From Roseicyclus mahoneyensis (GTDB lineage: Bacteria > Pseudomonadota > Alphaproteobacteria > Rhodobacterales > Rhodobacteraceae), in contig NZ_QGGW01000002.1 of assembly GCF_003148775.1 (NCBI RefSeq), positions 62,001-126,000 of the forward strand: a stretch of 64,000 nt of DNA, read 5' to 3'. Of the stretch, positions 10,553-21,365 are shown piece by piece (within the stretch, counting starts at the first letter, position 1; every line of letters begins with the position of its first letter). A program made the translations under genes and the position numbers. Below the pieces are notes generated by a model, which saw nothing but the letters and a program-made list of their open reading frames with translations, did no database searches and was not told where the DNA came from.

Positions 10553-10582
10553 AAAAAAGGCGCCCCAAAGGGGGCGCCCTTT
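10553..10582. terminator. Bidirectional terminator between PBP gene and trxA
   Basis: The stem GGCGCCCC / GGGGCGCC with an AAAG loop is flanked by an A-run on the left and CTTT on the right. It can therefore work for the plus-strand PBP gene and the minus-strand trxA operon. It lies 16 bases past the PBP stop and 25 bases past the trxA stop. Confidence 0.8.
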
Positions 10583-10603
10583 ACCGCTGAGCGGCAGGCT
10601 GGA

Positions 10604-10924
10604 TCAGACCGCTTCGTCGATCCACTTCTGCAAGGCGGCCTTGGGGGCGGCGCCGATCTTGTTGGACACCACCTCGCCACCCTTGAACATGAAGAGCGCC
10701 GGGATGCCGCGCACGCCCATCTGCATGGGGGCCTGCGGGTTCTCGTCGACGTTCACCTTCACGATCTTGACGCGACCAGCGTATTCCACGGAAAGCTCTT
10801 CCAGCGCCGGGCCGATCTGCTTGCAGGGGCCACACCATTCGGCCCAGAAATCGACGACGACGGGGATATCGGACTGGCGCACTTCGGCATCGAAAGTGGC
10901 GTCGGAGACGGAAACGGTTGCCAT
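10604..10924 (-). CDS. trxA: Thioredoxin
   Basis: The 106-residue cytoplasmic disulfide reductase begins [11 protein letters not shown]. The active site [10 protein letters not shown] has cysteines at about 31 and 34, and the cis-proline motif [13 protein letters not shown] is present. I start it at 10924, the family N-terminus; the open frame continues upstream to 11212 but that region overlaps addA. It is the last gene of the tsaE-amgK-murU-addB-addA-trxA chain, 64 bases after addA. Confidence 0.97.
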   Translation of the reverse strand: MATVSVSDATFDAEVRQSDIPVVVDFWAEWCGPCKQIGPALEELSVEYAGRVKIVKVNVDENPQAPMQMGVRGIPALFMFKGGEVVSNKIGAAPKAALQKWIDEAV

Positions 10925-10988
10925 GGCGTCGGGCCCTCCTGGCGGTGTGGGTGTCGGGATCGGAAGGTAAGGATGGCCCATGACAGGG

Positions 10989-13900
10989 TCAAGCAGTGCT
11001 TGCGCGCGCCAGCGCCGCAGACACGACATCGTGTGGCAGGGGCATGAGCCTGGGCGTCCGCGTCCACAAGATCGCCGTCTCGATCCGGCGACCGGGGTAA
11101 AGTGGCGCCAGCATCGCCGCATAGGCCCCCATCTGGCGCAAGATGCCTTCGGGAACAGCGGCCACACTGTCCGGCACCACGGCATTAGTCTTGAAATCGA
11201 CGGCCAGTACACGACCCTCCGATACGATCAGCCGGTCGATCACGCCCAGCATAGGCCCGCCCAGTGCGGGTGTGTCACCCGTCAGGGTCACCTCGGCCAG
11301 TGTCTCGGGCGCAAAAAGCGGCGCAAGCTCGGGCGCGGTCAGCACCCGCGTAGCCTCGGCCAGTAGCACCGCCGCCTCGGCCTCCGGCACCGCGCCGGCT
11401 TCCAGCGCCAGAATGCCGGGGGCGGCGGCGGGCCAGGTCGCGGCCGGGGTTTTCGGCAGATTTTCAAGCAACAGGTGCATCAGCCGCCCGCGCCTGAGCG
11501 CCGCCTGTTCCTCAAGCCCCTCGGTCGCGCCCGCGACCACCTTGGCCCCGCCCAGATCCGACGGGGTGCGCATCTGGACCTCTCGCCGGGCGGATGGCGC
11601 AGGCTCGAACGCCCAATCGGGCAGGTCGGGCAGCGCGCGGGCACCCGTGTCGGCGGGCGTCAGGCAAGACCAGTCTCCGCGTTGCAGGCGCAGGCCCGTC
11701 GCCTCGATGCCCGGCAGGGCCAAGAGCGCGGCCCCCGTCGCCTCCATCGCGTCGGCGATGGCGGTGTACCAGCTGGAGGCAGGACCACTCTTTTCGGTCT
11801 CGACCTTGCCCGCGGCGGTGACGATCAGCCAGCTTTCAGCGCGCGTGATCGCCACATAGAGCAGGCGGTTGCGTTCCTGCGCCTCGGCCTCGGCGCGGGC
11901 GTCCAGTGCCGCGCGCACGTCCTCGGGCGCATCGGCAGCGCGCGCCCAGACCAGTGGCCCCCCTTCGGGCGTGACCAGATCGATGCGCGGACCACCACCG
12001 CCGTATTGCAGGCCGGTGTCGGGCAAGATCACCACCGGCGCCTCCAGTCCCTTGGCACCATGCACGGTCATCACCCGTATCTGCCCGTTGGGCTTGGCAA
12101 GATCGCGTTTCACGGTCACCTGCCCGGACTCCAGCCAGCCTACAAAGCCGGTCAGGCTGGGAACCTCCATCGCCTCATAGGCGAGTGCCTGACCCAGCAT
12201 CGCATCGATGGCATCCTCGGCCTCGGGGCCAAGGCGGGCGATCAGGCGCTGGCGGGCACCATGGCGGATCAGCACCCGTTCGAGCAGGTCATAGGGACGC
12301 AGGAAATCGGCCTGTCCGCGCAGATCGCCCAGCATCTCCACCGTCTCGGGCCAGTCGGTGCCGCGGTTGCGCAGCTCTGCCCATAGCGCGCGCCCATCGC
12401 GGCCATGGGCAAGGCGGAACAGCGCATCCTCAGACCAGCCGCCGATCGGCGAGCGCAGCACGCAGGCCAGCGACAGGTCATCCTCGGGCAGAGCCAGAAA
12501 CCGCATCAGGGCGATCAGGTCGCGCACCGCCAGAGGCTCGGCGATCTGGGCGCGGTCGACGCCCGCGACGGGCAGGCCTGCGGTCTTCAACGCCGCGATG
12601 ATCTTGCGAAACAGCGGCGAGCGGCGCTGGACAAGGATCAAGATGTCTTGCGGCGTGATCGGCCGGGGGCCGTTCTTGGTGGGGATCGGCTCACCGGCGG
12701 CGAGCATGGCGACGATCCGGTCGGCGATCAGACCCGCAAGGATGCTGGTGTGGTGATCGTCCGACACGATATCGCGCGGGTCGTCCCAAGCCAGATCCTC
12801 CGCGCCCGTCGCGGCAGGCTCCACCACCGGCCAGAGATCGACGCGGCCCGGCTTGGTGTCAAAAAACGCCCGGTGCGACACACCCGGACCGACGCCCGGC
12901 GCACCCGCGCGATCGGCCACGGTATCGACCAGCGACAAGATCACCGGCGAGGAGCGGAATGAATGCACCAGTTCGGCGGGTTGAAACGGCAAACCGGCCT
13001 CGGCATGGCGGGCGGCGAAGTGGTCGCGCATCCGGTCGAAGCCTTCGGGATCGGCACCTTGAAAGGAATAGATCGACTGTTTCTTGTCGCCCACGACAAA
13101 GATCGTGCGCGCCACATCGGTCCGCGCGCCCTGCCCGGTGGCGAATTCTTGCGCGAGCGTCGCCACGATATCCCATTGCTCCGGGCTCGTGTCCTGACTT
13201 TCGTCGACAAGGATGTGGTCGATCCCGCCGTCGAGGCGGAACAAGACCCATTGCGCCATGTCTCGGCTGGTCAAAAGACGGCGGGTCGATCGGATCAGGT
13301 CGTCGAAATCCAGCCAGCCGCGCTGCGCCTTGGCCTGTGCATAGCGCGGCAGAAAGGCCGTCGCGAAACGGTGCAGCGCCTGCGTGCGCCGGGCGGTCAG
13401 ATAGGCCAGACGGAGCGAACGGGCCTCGGCCACACGCTCGGCCAGCGCGTCGTAGGCGGCGACCAGATCGGGGCCCATGGCGGCCCGCACAACGGCATTG
13501 GCGATAGCCTTGGGCTGCCCCTCCTTCGGGCCCGACATGGTCAGGCACGCCGCCTCAAGCTCCTCCAGATCGGGCATCGTCATCGCGGCCCATGGCATCA
13601 TGCGCAGGCGCTCGGCCAGTTTGGCCTGCGTCTTGGTCTCGGGGTCGAGATGGGCGGCCAGCGCAGTCGCCAGATCGGCCTCGGACCCGTCGAGCGCGAC
13701 AGACAGGATCGCCGCTTCATCCGTCCCGGGCACGATACCCACCCAATCGCAGATCGCCGCCCAATCCCATGGCTCGGCCAGCTCATCGGCATGGCCCGCG
13801 ATGGCGCGCGCCAATCGCAACAGCCCGTCATCATCGCCCAGCGCACCCGCGACGGTGTCGATGGTCCCTTGCGCCTCCGGGTCCTCGGCCATGCGATCCA

Positions 13901-14369
13901 GCAGATCCGTGATCAGGCGGGTCTGCACCCGCTCGTCGATTTCGGTGAAGCCGGGGCTGACGCCGGCCTCCAGCGGAAAGCGGCGCAGCACGCTCGCGCA
14001 AAAGGAATGGATGGTCTGGATCTTGAGGCCACCCGGCGTCTCGATCGCGCGGGCGAACAATGTGCGGGCGCGCGACAAGACATCGGCGGACAGGCCGGTC
14101 ACGCCGATATCGGTCAGGGCGGTGGCCAGCGCTGTGTCATCCTTCATCGCCCATTCGCCCAGACGCTGGAACAGGCGGTTCTGCATCTCCATCGCGGCGG
14201 CCTTGGTATAGGTCAGGCACAGAATGTGTTCGGGGCGCACGCCATCGAGCAGCAGCCGCGCCACACGGTCGGTCAGAACGCGGGTCTTGCCCGACCCGGC
14301 ATTGGCCGACAGCCATGTCGAGGTGCCGGGATCGGCGGCGCGGACCTGTGCGCGGGTGGCATCATCCAT
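10989..14369 (-). CDS. addA: Double-strand break repair helicase-nuclease AddA
   Basis: The 1126-residue subunit of the AddAB recombination enzyme has a UvrD/SF1 helicase core. Its motifs are Walker [16 protein letters not shown] near residue 20, motif [16 protein letters not shown], motif [21 protein letters not shown] and [19 protein letters not shown]-terminal PD-(D/E)XK nuclease carries GVIDRLI and LAVDFKTN. With AddB it resects ends for RecA loading. The start at 14369 (MDDATRAQV) overlaps the addB stop by 8 bases; an alternative start lies at 14387. Confidence 0.96.
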   Translation of the reverse strand: MDDATRAQVRAADPGTSTWLSANAGSGKTRVLTDRVARLLLDGVRPEHILCLTYTKAAAMEMQNRLFQRLGEWAMKDDTALATALTDIGVTGLSADVLSRARTLFARAIETPGGLKIQTIHSFCASVLRRFPLEAGVSPGFTEIDERVQTRLITDLLDRMAEDPEAQGTIDTVAGALGDDDGLLRLARAIAGHADELAEPWDWAAICDWVGIVPGTDEAAILSVALDGSEADLATALAAHLDPETKTQAKLAERLRMMPWAAMTMPDLEELEAACLTMSGPKEGQPKAIANAVVRAAMGPDLVAAYDALAERVAEARSLRLAYLTARRTQALHRFATAFLPRYAQAKAQRGWLDFDDLIRSTRRLLTSRDMAQWVLFRLDGGIDHILVDESQDTSPEQWDIVATLAQEFATGQGARTDVARTIFVVGDKKQSIYSFQGADPEGFDRMRDHFAARHAEAGLPFQPAELVHSFRSSPVILSLVDTVADRAGAPGVGPGVSHRAFFDTKPGRVDLWPVVEPAATGAEDLAWDDPRDIVSDDHHTSILAGLIADRIVAMLAAGEPIPTKNGPRPITPQDILILVQRRSPLFRKIIAALKTAGLPVAGVDRAQIAEPLAVRDLIALMRFLALPEDDLSLACVLRSPIGGWSEDALFRLAHGRDGRALWAELRNRGTDWPETVEMLGDLRGQADFLRPYDLLERVLIRHGARQRLIARLGPEAEDAIDAMLGQALAYEAMEVPSLTGFVGWLESGQVTVKRDLAKPNGQIRVMTVHGAKGLEAPVVILPDTGLQYGGGGPRIDLVTPEGGPLVWARAADAPEDVRAALDARAEAEAQERNRLLYVAITRAESWLIVTAAGKVETEKSGPASSWYTAIADAMEATGAALLALPGIEATGLRLQRGDWSCLTPADTGARALPDLPDWAFEPAPSARREVQMRTPSDLGGAKVVAGATEGLEEQAALRRGRLMHLLLENLPKTPAATWPAAAPGILALEAGAVPEAEAAVLLAEATRVLTAPELAPLFAPETLAEVTLTGDTPALGGPMLGVIDRLIVSEGRVLAVDFKTNAVVPDSVAAVPEGILRQMGAYAAMLAPLYPGRRIETAILWTRTPRLMPLPHDVVSAALARASTA

Positions 14370-17352
14370 CCTGCGGCCCCCCGTCATCGCGCCCCACCGG
14401 GATCAGCAGCGGCGTCTGCGTCTCGTCCCATTCGCCGTAGCGGGCGAGTTGGTCATAGTCGCCCGCATAGCGCGTGTCCTTGATCGCGCGCCGCGAGGGG
14501 AAGCCGCTGGCGGGATCGCCCATGTGGTGCAGGCGGCGGATGAATTCGCCCGTGACGATGGCAAGCTCGGCCGGGTCGATGTCATGGGCGCGGATCACCG
14601 GCTTGGCCCCCAGACCGACATAGGCGACATGGCCGACACTGGCGCCTTGCGGCAGCCCAAAGGCACCCCCCTCGGCCATCAGCGCCATCAGCCAAAGCTG
14701 CTTGGCGAAATGGCGTTCCTCCTTTTCGGTCGGTGGCGCGCCGGTCTTGTAGTCGTAAATCGCAAGCCGCCCGTCGTGCAGCCGGTCGATCCGGTCGCCC
14801 TTGCCGCGCAAGGTGACGCCGGTGCCAGGAACCTCCCATTCGCCCAGCCGTTCGATGATCTCGGGCAACCCCCGCGCGCGGCGCTCCACCTCGGTGTCGA
14901 GGATGAACCCCGCGACACGGCCCATGCGCGCGCGCCAGAGGCGGCGGGCGGCGGGCCATGGTGCCTCATCCTCCAGCACACTGTCGGTGATGCCCAAAAG
15001 CTGCGCCAGCGCTGCATCGCGGTCTGGCAAGCCGGTCATCGTGGCCTCGATGAAGTCTTGCATCACCTTGTGCAGGACCGAGCCACGCACCCGGGCATCG
15101 GCCTCGGCCCTGAGCGGATCGAGCTTGCGCAAGCCCAGCACCCGACGGGCATAGACCGCGTACGGGTCGCGGATCAGGGTTTCCACCTCGGTCACGCTCA
15201 GGCGGCGGGGCCGCGCCACGGCGGGCGGTTGCGGGGCGGGGCGCGGCTCGAACGGGGTGGTGTCTTGCGGGGTCAACTGTCGGGTGGCCAGCGCGATGTA
15301 GAACTCGCCCCGCGCGGTCATGCCCGCCAGCGCCTGTTTCGCCTCGGGCCCCGACCCCGCCAGCAGGTTGCCCAGACGGTTCAGCCAGCGAGACGGCACG
15401 GTGTCGGTTTCGGCATCGCGCCTCGCCCGCGTCAGCCAGACCTCGGGCGCGGCCATGCCTTGCTGGAAATCATGCGCGGCAAGTCCGATCACCCGGTCGG
15501 GCAGCCGCAGACCCGCCTGCGCGCGCAAGGCGCGGTTCAACCACGGATCAGCAGGCGGCGGCGCGGGCCATGCGCCTTCGTTCAGGCCCGCAAGGATGAT
15601 CAGGTCGGCGCCCTGAACACGGGCCTCTTGCGTGCCCCAGATCAGGATATCGGCATGGGGAAACAGCGGCTGGCGCACCTCGCGGTCCTGCGTCAGCGCC
15701 GTGAAGAGATCGCGGTAATCGCTGGCGCTGATCGCGCCACCCACGGAGGCCTCGGCGATCAGGTCATCCATCAGCTTGCGTGCGGCCTCGCCCGGTTCCT
15801 TGTCGAACAAGTCGCCTGACCCTGCGGCATCCGGCCCGGCGGCCAACGCCTCGGCCCGCACAAGGTGGCGGGCGACGCGCGTGTCCATCGGCAAGGCGCC
15901 GGGGTCGATGGGCGACAGCAGATGGTCGGTCAGCCAGCCCACCCAGGCCATCGCGCCGGGATCGTCGCGGCGTTTGTCGGCCCATTCCACCAGCCGGGCG
16001 CGCGACGGCAGGCCGGGGCGGGCGCGCAGGACCTGAACCTCAAGATCGCGGGCGCGCAGCAGGTGCAGGCCCCGTTCGCTGCCGGTATGGCACAGCGGGT
16101 GTTTCAGGATAACGGCCAGCGCCTCGGGGTCGGCCGGTTTCGCCTCGATCTCGGCGACATGGCGCAAGAACCGGCCCGGCGGGCTGAGCGACAGGGGCTG
16201 GCCCGCGCTGTCGTCGGGCGTGATGCCCCAGCGCGACAGGGCGGCCGTGACCTGCCGCGTCAGCGTGCGGTCCGACGCGATGACGGCGGCGCGCTTGCCC
16301 TCGGCCACTGCCTGCCGCAGGCGCAGCGCGATGGCCGTCGCCTCCACCTGCGGATTGGGCGCCTCCAGCAGCGTGACACCCGCCATCGCCTCGGCCAGCC
16401 CGGTCAGGCGCGGGCCTTCGGTCATCCACTGGTCGGTGACGGGCGCGGGCCTGAGCGCCAGCGACACGACCGCGCCACGCCCGCCGCGCGGTCTTTCCGC
16501 GCCGGGCCAATCGGGAATTGCCCAAGGGTCAAGCCCAAGGCGATCGGCGAATCTCGCCAGCCTGTATTGCGGATGATCCTCGCCATCCAGACCCTCGCGC
16601 CGATCCTCCAGAAGGCGCGCCCAGATCGCCTGCGGCATGTCGCGGTCGATGCCCGGCAGGATCACTGCGCCTTGCGGAAGGCGGGCCACGGCCTCCATCA
16701 GCTGCGCGGTGGCCCCCCGCGACCCGGTGGAGCCTGCGACGATGACAGGATGGGCGGGCGGCTGGCTTTGCCACAGCCGGGCCAGCCGGGCCACGATCCG
16801 GGTCTGGCGCGCCTCGCGCGTCAGGGCGGCGTCGTCTTGCAGGAAATGCGTCACCAGATCGAGAAAGGCCTGCGCGCGCTGCCAATGGATCGCGTGATCG
16901 CCCACGTCGAGACCCGCGATGGCCTGGGGCGTCACACCTTCCTCGAACATCTCGCCCATCAGGTCGGCAAGGCTGTCGGCCAGATCATAAAGCGCCGATC
17001 GCGGTGCGAGCTTGGGCTGGGCATCGAGCAGCTTGCCGATGAGCTGCACCAGTTCCAGCCGCAGGCGCAGCGGCGGGATGGCAGGCGGCAGATCGGACAG
17101 ATCCACGCTGTCGCCCAGCGCCTGAACCGGGCGGATGCGGGGCAAAAAGCCCGCGCCACGCGCAATGTAGAGCGCGCGCAGACGGCGTTCCATCCGGGCA
17201 TTGGCCACGTAAAGGTCGACGCGCGCGATGGCCTCGGGCGACTGGCCTTGCAGCATCGCATCAAGGCCCGCGACCAGCGCGGCGCAGAAATCGACGCCCA
17301 AGGGCGTGGCAAGGACCCGTGGGCCCGCGACAGGGGGGAAGAGATCACGCAT
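14362..17352 (-). CDS. addB: Double-strand break repair protein AddB (alphaproteobacterial type)
   Basis: The 996-residue partner of AddA begins MRDLFPPVAGPRVLATPLG. It has a degenerate helicase-like body and a C-terminal PD-(D/E)XK nuclease domain with LSVTEVETLIRDPYAVYARR, GDRIDRL and LAIYDYKTG. It lacks a clear Walker A near the N-terminus, as expected for the alphaproteobacterial branch. The start at 17352 overlaps the murU stop by 8 bases; the open frame extends to 17400 without homology. Confidence 0.95.
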   Translation of the reverse strand: MRDLFPPVAGPRVLATPLGVDFCAALVAGLDAMLQGQSPEAIARVDLYVANARMERRLRALYIARGAGFLPRIRPVQALGDSVDLSDLPPAIPPLRLRLELVQLIGKLLDAQPKLAPRSALYDLADSLADLMGEMFEEGVTPQAIAGLDVGDHAIHWQRAQAFLDLVTHFLQDDAALTREARQTRIVARLARLWQSQPPAHPVIVAGSTGSRGATAQLMEAVARLPQGAVILPGIDRDMPQAIWARLLEDRREGLDGEDHPQYRLARFADRLGLDPWAIPDWPGAERPRGGRGAVVSLALRPAPVTDQWMTEGPRLTGLAEAMAGVTLLEAPNPQVEATAIALRLRQAVAEGKRAAVIASDRTLTRQVTAALSRWGITPDDSAGQPLSLSPPGRFLRHVAEIEAKPADPEALAVILKHPLCHTGSERGLHLLRARDLEVQVLRARPGLPSRARLVEWADKRRDDPGAMAWVGWLTDHLLSPIDPGALPMDTRVARHLVRAEALAAGPDAAGSGDLFDKEPGEAARKLMDDLIAEASVGGAISASDYRDLFTALTQDREVRQPLFPHADILIWGTQEARVQGADLIILAGLNEGAWPAPPPADPWLNRALRAQAGLRLPDRVIGLAAHDFQQGMAAPEVWLTRARRDAETDTVPSRWLNRLGNLLAGSGPEAKQALAGMTARGEFYIALATRQLTPQDTTPFEPRPAPQPPAVARPRRLSVTEVETLIRDPYAVYARRVLGLRKLDPLRAEADARVRGSVLHKVMQDFIEATMTGLPDRDAALAQLLGITDSVLEDEAPWPAARRLWRARMGRVAGFILDTEVERRARGLPEIIERLGEWEVPGTGVTLRGKGDRIDRLHDGRLAIYDYKTGAPPTEKEERHFAKQLWLMALMAEGGAFGLPQGASVGHVAYVGLGAKPVIRAHDIDPAELAIVTGEFIRRLHHMGDPASGFPSRRAIKDTRYAGDYDQLARYGEWDETQTPLLIPVGRDDGGPQDG

Positions 17353-18034
17353 CGGCCAGCATCGCCTCGGCCTGCGCGATCCCGTCCGGATGGCCGACAT
17401 CGGCCCAGCGGCCCGGGTAGATCACGCCGAACACGCGGCCCCGGTCCATCTGCTCCTGCCAGATGTCCAGCAGCGAAAAGACCGTGGCGGGATGGTCGGC
17501 CACCAGCGCGGGGTCGATCAGTTGCGCACCGGTGTGGACCAGACCGGCCTCGGACCGGTCCCATGTCAGGCGGCCTGCCGCGTCCATCGCCACATCGCCG
17601 CCGCCCAGACGGCCAATGGCGCGGCCACGCGGCACCAGCAGCATCAGCACGCTCATCCGCGCGGCGTCCCATGCGCCGGTGAGGCTGCGTAAAGGCCCCG
17701 GCCCCGCCCAGACGGCATCGGCATTGAGCGTGGCAATGGGGGTGGTGCGCAACTGCGGCAAGGCGCGTTTCACACCACCGCCGGAATCGAGAAGTGCGGG
17801 CGTCTCGACCGACAGGTGGATGTCGGCATACTGCGCCAGATGGGCCGCGATCTGGTCGGCGCGGTAATGGGCGTTGACCGTGATCCGGCCCCCACCGTCG
17901 CGCGCCGCCTCCAGAGCATGATCCAGCAAAGGACGGCCCGCCACCTCGATCAGCGGCTTGGGCCGGTCGGCGGTCAGCGCGCCCATGCGGGTGCCGAAGC
18001 CTGCGGCAAGGATCATCACATCGGGGCGGATCAT
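17345..18034 (-). CDS. murU: Nucleotidyltransferase, MurU-type (MurNAc-1-P uridylyltransferase)
   Basis: The 229-residue protein has the sugar-nucleotidyltransferase signature AAGFGTRMGALTADRPKPLI at its N-terminus, then TLNADAVW and VIYPGRWADVGHPDGI. In Pseudomonas, MurU converts MurNAc-1-phosphate to UDP-MurNAc in a peptidoglycan-recycling route that bypasses de novo synthesis. The AmgK kinase gene overlaps it by 4 bases upstream, supporting that assignment over a mannose-1-phosphate guanylyltransferase. Confidence 0.85.
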   Translation of the reverse strand: MIRPDVMILAAGFGTRMGALTADRPKPLIEVAGRPLLDHALEAARDGGGRITVNAHYRADQIAAHLAQYADIHLSVETPALLDSGGGVKRALPQLRTTPIATLNADAVWAGPGPLRSLTGAWDAARMSVLMLLVPRGRAIGRLGGGDVAMDAAGRLTWDRSEAGLVHTGAQLIDPALVADHPATVFSLLDIWQEQMDRGRVFGVIYPGRWADVGHPDGIAQAEAMLADA

Positions 18035-19011
18035 GCGGCCCAGCCTTGCGTTTGGCGGCGCAATTCGGCCACCGGCGCGCGCAGATCGGCCAGCGCGGGA
18101 TGGGCCACGGCACGGTCGATCAACAGGCCGGTCCGGGGCAGAAAGGCGCGGTACTGCGGCTTGCCCATCTGTGTGGCAAGACGGTGGAAGATCCCGAGGA
18201 TGCGCAGGTTGCGCAAGAGCGACAGGGTGGCCACCCGCGCCTCGACCTCAGGCAGCGGCAAGCCCAGCGCGGTGGCGAAACGGTCGGTCAGGTCGGCGCG
18301 CCAACCCTCGGGCAGGTCGCGGCGCGGATCGTCCAGCAACGAGGCAAGATCGTAGCCCAGCGGCAGAGCGACTGCATCTTGATGATCAAGAAGGCCGATC
18401 CGGGCGCTCCCCTTCCGGTCCGGCAGCCAGATCAGGTTGTCACCATGGCAGTCGCGCAAGGCAAGCACGGGCGGGCCCGGGCAATGGTCGGCAAGGGCAT
18501 TGACCAAGGCCGGGCGCAGGTCCGTGACGGCCTCGGGCGCGGGCAGGAGCGTGAGCGTCAGGTCGATCATGGCGGCCTGTGCGGCGGCAGGCGGGCGGGC
18601 GGCCCAGTCGGGCACAGGCGCGCGGGCAAGATGGGGCAGAACCTCGGCCACGGTCACGCGATAGGCGGCTTGCGCGGCGGCAGGGTCGGCCTGCAACAGC
18701 CGCGCCAGCGTGGCGTCGCCGAAATCCTCCAGCAGGACAAAGCCTTGCGCAGGGTCTGCGGCCAAGACGCCGGGCGCGGACAGGCCAAGGTCGCAAAGGT
18801 GCGCGCCCACGCGCAAAAACGCGGCAAGGCTGTCGCGGTCGGCTGTCATGTCCACGGGCGCGCGCATCAAGATCGCGCTGGCGCCGGTGCTGGCGACAAG
18901 GCGTCGGTAGGACCGCGCCGAGGCGTCGGCGGTCAACGGGGCGGGGCGTGCGTCGGCCCAGCCTGCATCCGCAAGGAAATCGCCTTCCCTGTCGGTGGCG
19001 GCCACGCTCAC
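18031..19011 (-). CDS. amgK: Aminoglycoside phosphotransferase-fold kinase, AmgK-type (MurNAc/GlcNAc anomeric kinase)
   Basis: The 326-residue protein has the APH/choline-kinase fold. The Brenner catalytic motif is LRDCHGDNLIWLP and the metal-binding segment is LLDHQDAVALPLGYDLASLL, where the usual F of DFQDA is replaced by H. In Pseudomonas, AmgK phosphorylates MurNAc and GlcNAc at the anomeric position, feeding MurU. Gene order tsaE-amgK-murU with 4-base overlaps fits this function. Antibiotic resistance is not implied. Confidence 0.85.
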   Translation of the reverse strand: MSVAATDREGDFLADAGWADARPAPLTADASARSYRRLVASTGASAILMRAPVDMTADRDSLAAFLRVGAHLCDLGLSAPGVLAADPAQGFVLLEDFGDATLARLLQADPAAAQAAYRVTVAEVLPHLARAPVPDWAARPPAAAQAAMIDLTLTLLPAPEAVTDLRPALVNALADHCPGPPVLALRDCHGDNLIWLPDRKGSARIGLLDHQDAVALPLGYDLASLLDDPRRDLPEGWRADLTDRFATALGLPLPEVEARVATLSLLRNLRILGIFHRLATQMGKPQYRAFLPRTGLLIDRAVAHPALADLRAPVAELRRQTQGWAA

Positions 19012-19553
19012 GGGCGGATCATCGGCGCAAGCAGGCGCCGCGCCAGATCGCTGCCCTCGGGCGCGATGAGGGTCGCCTCGCGGCCCTCATGGAGACCGGG
19101 CAGCGTCTCAAGACGCAGGCATACCGCCCTCGCAGGCCAATCGGGTGCAATGCGGTCGGGCCATTCGATCAGGCAGATCGCGTCATCCATGGCGATATCA
19201 AGCCCAAGCTCCACGATCTCTTGCGGGTCAGAGAGGCGGTAAAGATCGGCATGCCAGATCTCGCTGCCCGCGCCGTCATAGCTTTGCACGAGGGTGAAGG
19301 TCGGCGACGGGATCTCGCCCTGTCCTTCCTCGATCCCCAGAAGGGCGCGGATCAGGGCGCGGGCGAAGTGGCTTTTTCCGGCCCCAAGCTGGCCCTGAAG
19401 CAAAAGCGTGTCACCCGGCGCAAGCCGGGGCGCGACGGCACGGGCCAGCGCATCGGTGGCGGCAGGGCCCGACAGCAGGCGGGACGACCGGGCCGTCCAA
19501 CCGGGGGGCGGTGTGGCAAGGTCGGGGTCACTCGGCGGGGCAATGGCGGTCAT
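19008..19553 (-). CDS. tsaE: tRNA threonylcarbamoyladenosine biosynthesis ATPase TsaE
   Basis: The 181-residue P-loop ATPase has Walker A GQLGAGKSHFARALIRALLG and the conserved segment IPSPTFTLVQSYDG, followed by WHADLYRL. It is needed for t6A37 synthesis together with TsaB, TsaC and TsaD; tsaD lies at 32151 in this window. It is first in the six-gene minus-strand chain and overlaps amgK by 4 bases. Confidence 0.95.
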   Translation of the reverse strand: MTAIAPPSDPDLATPPPGWTARSSRLLSGPAATDALARAVAPRLAPGDTLLLQGQLGAGKSHFARALIRALLGIEEGQGEIPSPTFTLVQSYDGAGSEIWHADLYRLSDPQEIVELGLDIAMDDAICLIEWPDRIAPDWPARAVCLRLETLPGLHEGREATLIAPEGSDLARRLLAPMIRP

Positions 19554-19625
19554 GGCAAGCGAGAGTTTAGCGACTTGCCTAGCGGCTGCAACGCAGGACC
19601 GCGCGTCAGGCGGTCCTTGATGCGC

Positions 19626-21317
19626 TCAATCCCCGGACAGGCGCTGTCCCCGGAACAGAACCTGATCCTCGGCGACCTCGTGCAGGCCGGAGGCGGGCGA
19701 GGGACGGGCTGCGCGGGTGAAGCGCGCGATGCCGGTGGCCGCATCCGCATCGGGATCGAGAAAGCGGATGGACATCGCACCGCCCGCCAGCGGCGCCACC
19801 CGCAAGATCAGGCGGCGGCCATCGCGCAGTGTGATATCCTCGGCCCATGAGCTGCGGTCGGTCTTGTGGGCGGAAAACTGGCGGATATCGCCCCAGATGC
19901 CGGTGGGCACGCAGGCGGCCTGCCACAGCCGCGTCGCCTCGGTGATCGACAGGACGCCGATTTGTTGGGCCGGTTCGACCGACCACAGCGCGCCATAGCC
20001 CTTGTTCGCCAGAACCAGACGCCCCTCGCCCGAGAAGATCGCCATGGCGCCGGGAAGATCGTCGAAGACAGAATGATACAGGTCCAGTTCGCCCCGGAAT
20101 CCGCGGGTCAGCGTCACCTCGGAGGTGATGTCCTCGAACATGAAGGCGACCGCCCCATCGGGGTGCGGACGGCCGATGACCCGAAAGCTCTGCCCGCCGG
20201 GCAGGGTCCAAAGCTCTTGATAGGTGCCTTCCTCGGCGCGCTGTTCCAGCCGGGCGATCTCGTCGCGCCAGCCACGGTAGTTCTTGGGCTCGGGCATGCG
20301 CTGGCGGTCGCGGAGCGCATCGAGAAAGGCGACAAGGCCGGGGCGGCGCGACAGAAATTCGGGCGATAGCGTGGACAGCGTGACAAGCGCCGGGTTGAAC
20401 AGCATCAACTCGCGCCGCCGGTCAAAGATCGCCAGCCCGATCGGAAGGTGGGCAAAGGTCTTGGACAAGGTCTGCACAAAATTGCGCAGCGAGGTTTCCG
20501 CCGCGACCAATCTGTCGATGGGGGTGGCACAGCACATGTTTGCCACCCCCTGACGCTGCACCGCGACCTCGAACCACAGCCCGCCATCGGCGGTAGCGAT
20601 GCGGTCCACCGCGTCGCCTTCAGGCAGAGGCAGGCGGCACCGGCGCAGGCTGCCGGGTTCCGGCATCGGGTCAAGCTGGTCTGCAAAGAGATGCGGCACC
20701 GGCCAAGGCAGCGGGCCGCCCTCTGTGCCCGACAGACGTTCCACCAGCGCAAGATAGGGACCGTTGGCCCACAGGACGCGGCCCTGATCGTCCTCGGTCC
20801 AGATGGCAGCGCGGCCAAGGTCGAGGGCATGGCGCATATCTTCGGCCTCGGCCTGAAGCGCCTGCAGGACGGGGCCATCGATGACCTGCCGGCCCGTGCC
20901 CCCTTCGGTCGGGCCGAGGGTCAGCACCATCCTGTCCCCCTCGGCACGGCCGGCAATGGACAGCGCGTCGGGCCCGAAACTGCCGCACAGCACGAAGGCC
21001 TCCCCCCGCCGGGCGAGCGCCGTGAGCCGGGCGGGCAGGTCGGGGTTCAACGGCGCAAGCCCACGCGCAAGATCGGCCAGCGCCGCGCTGCGGTCGACAT
21101 CCGATGGCAAGAAGGCATCGTCAGGATCGATGGGAGAAATCAGATACCCCTCGCGGAATTCGTAACGTCGGGGGGCGTCGGCGAAGATCGGGCGCGCATC
21201 GTCGCGACGCCGCACCGGTGCGCCACCGCCCCAATACCCCGTAGCCATCAAGGCCAGCGCCGCGCTGAGCAAGCTCACACTGCCATATAGGCCGAGGTTC
21301 ATCGCAAGGTCCTGCAT
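19626..21317 (-). CDS. PAS-domain protein lacking a kinase module, membrane-anchored
   Basis: This 563-residue protein starts MQDLAMNLGLYGSV with one N-terminal membrane helix (about 5-25). At least three PAS-like segments follow: around IWTEDDQGRVLWANGPYLAL, around IGLAIFDRRRELMLFNPAL, and around MAIFSGEGRLVLANKGYGAL. It ends without a HisKA or HATPase domain, unlike DivL/CckA-type kinases that share PAS repeats. The ATG at 21317 follows GGAAAG; the open frame reaches a TTG at 21359. A perfect CtrA box lies about 50 bases upstream. It may be a sensor or scaffold for a partner kinase. Confidence 0.75.
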   Translation of the reverse strand: MQDLAMNLGLYGSVSLLSAALALMATGYWGGGAPVRRRDDARPIFADAPRRYEFREGYLISPIDPDDAFLPSDVDRSAALADLARGLAPLNPDLPARLTALARRGEAFVLCGSFGPDALSIAGRAEGDRMVLTLGPTEGGTGRQVIDGPVLQALQAEAEDMRHALDLGRAAIWTEDDQGRVLWANGPYLALVERLSGTEGGPLPWPVPHLFADQLDPMPEPGSLRRCRLPLPEGDAVDRIATADGGLWFEVAVQRQGVANMCCATPIDRLVAAETSLRNFVQTLSKTFAHLPIGLAIFDRRRELMLFNPALVTLSTLSPEFLSRRPGLVAFLDALRDRQRMPEPKNYRGWRDEIARLEQRAEEGTYQELWTLPGGQSFRVIGRPHPDGAVAFMFEDITSEVTLTRGFRGELDLYHSVFDDLPGAMAIFSGEGRLVLANKGYGALWSVEPAQQIGVLSITEATRLWQAACVPTGIWGDIRQFSAHKTDRSSWAEDITLRDGRRLILRVAPLAGGAMSIRFLDPDADAATGIARFTRAARPSPASGLHEVAEDQVLFRGQRLSGD

Positions 21318-21365
21318 GCCCGCGTCTTTCCGATATGCCCCGGACAGACCCTGCGGCAAAAAGGG

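Noticed and set aside
18031-19011. Aminoglycoside resistance gene
   Set aside because: The APH-fold protein sits in a conserved operon with murU and has AmgK-like context, so a cell-wall recycling kinase is the better reading.
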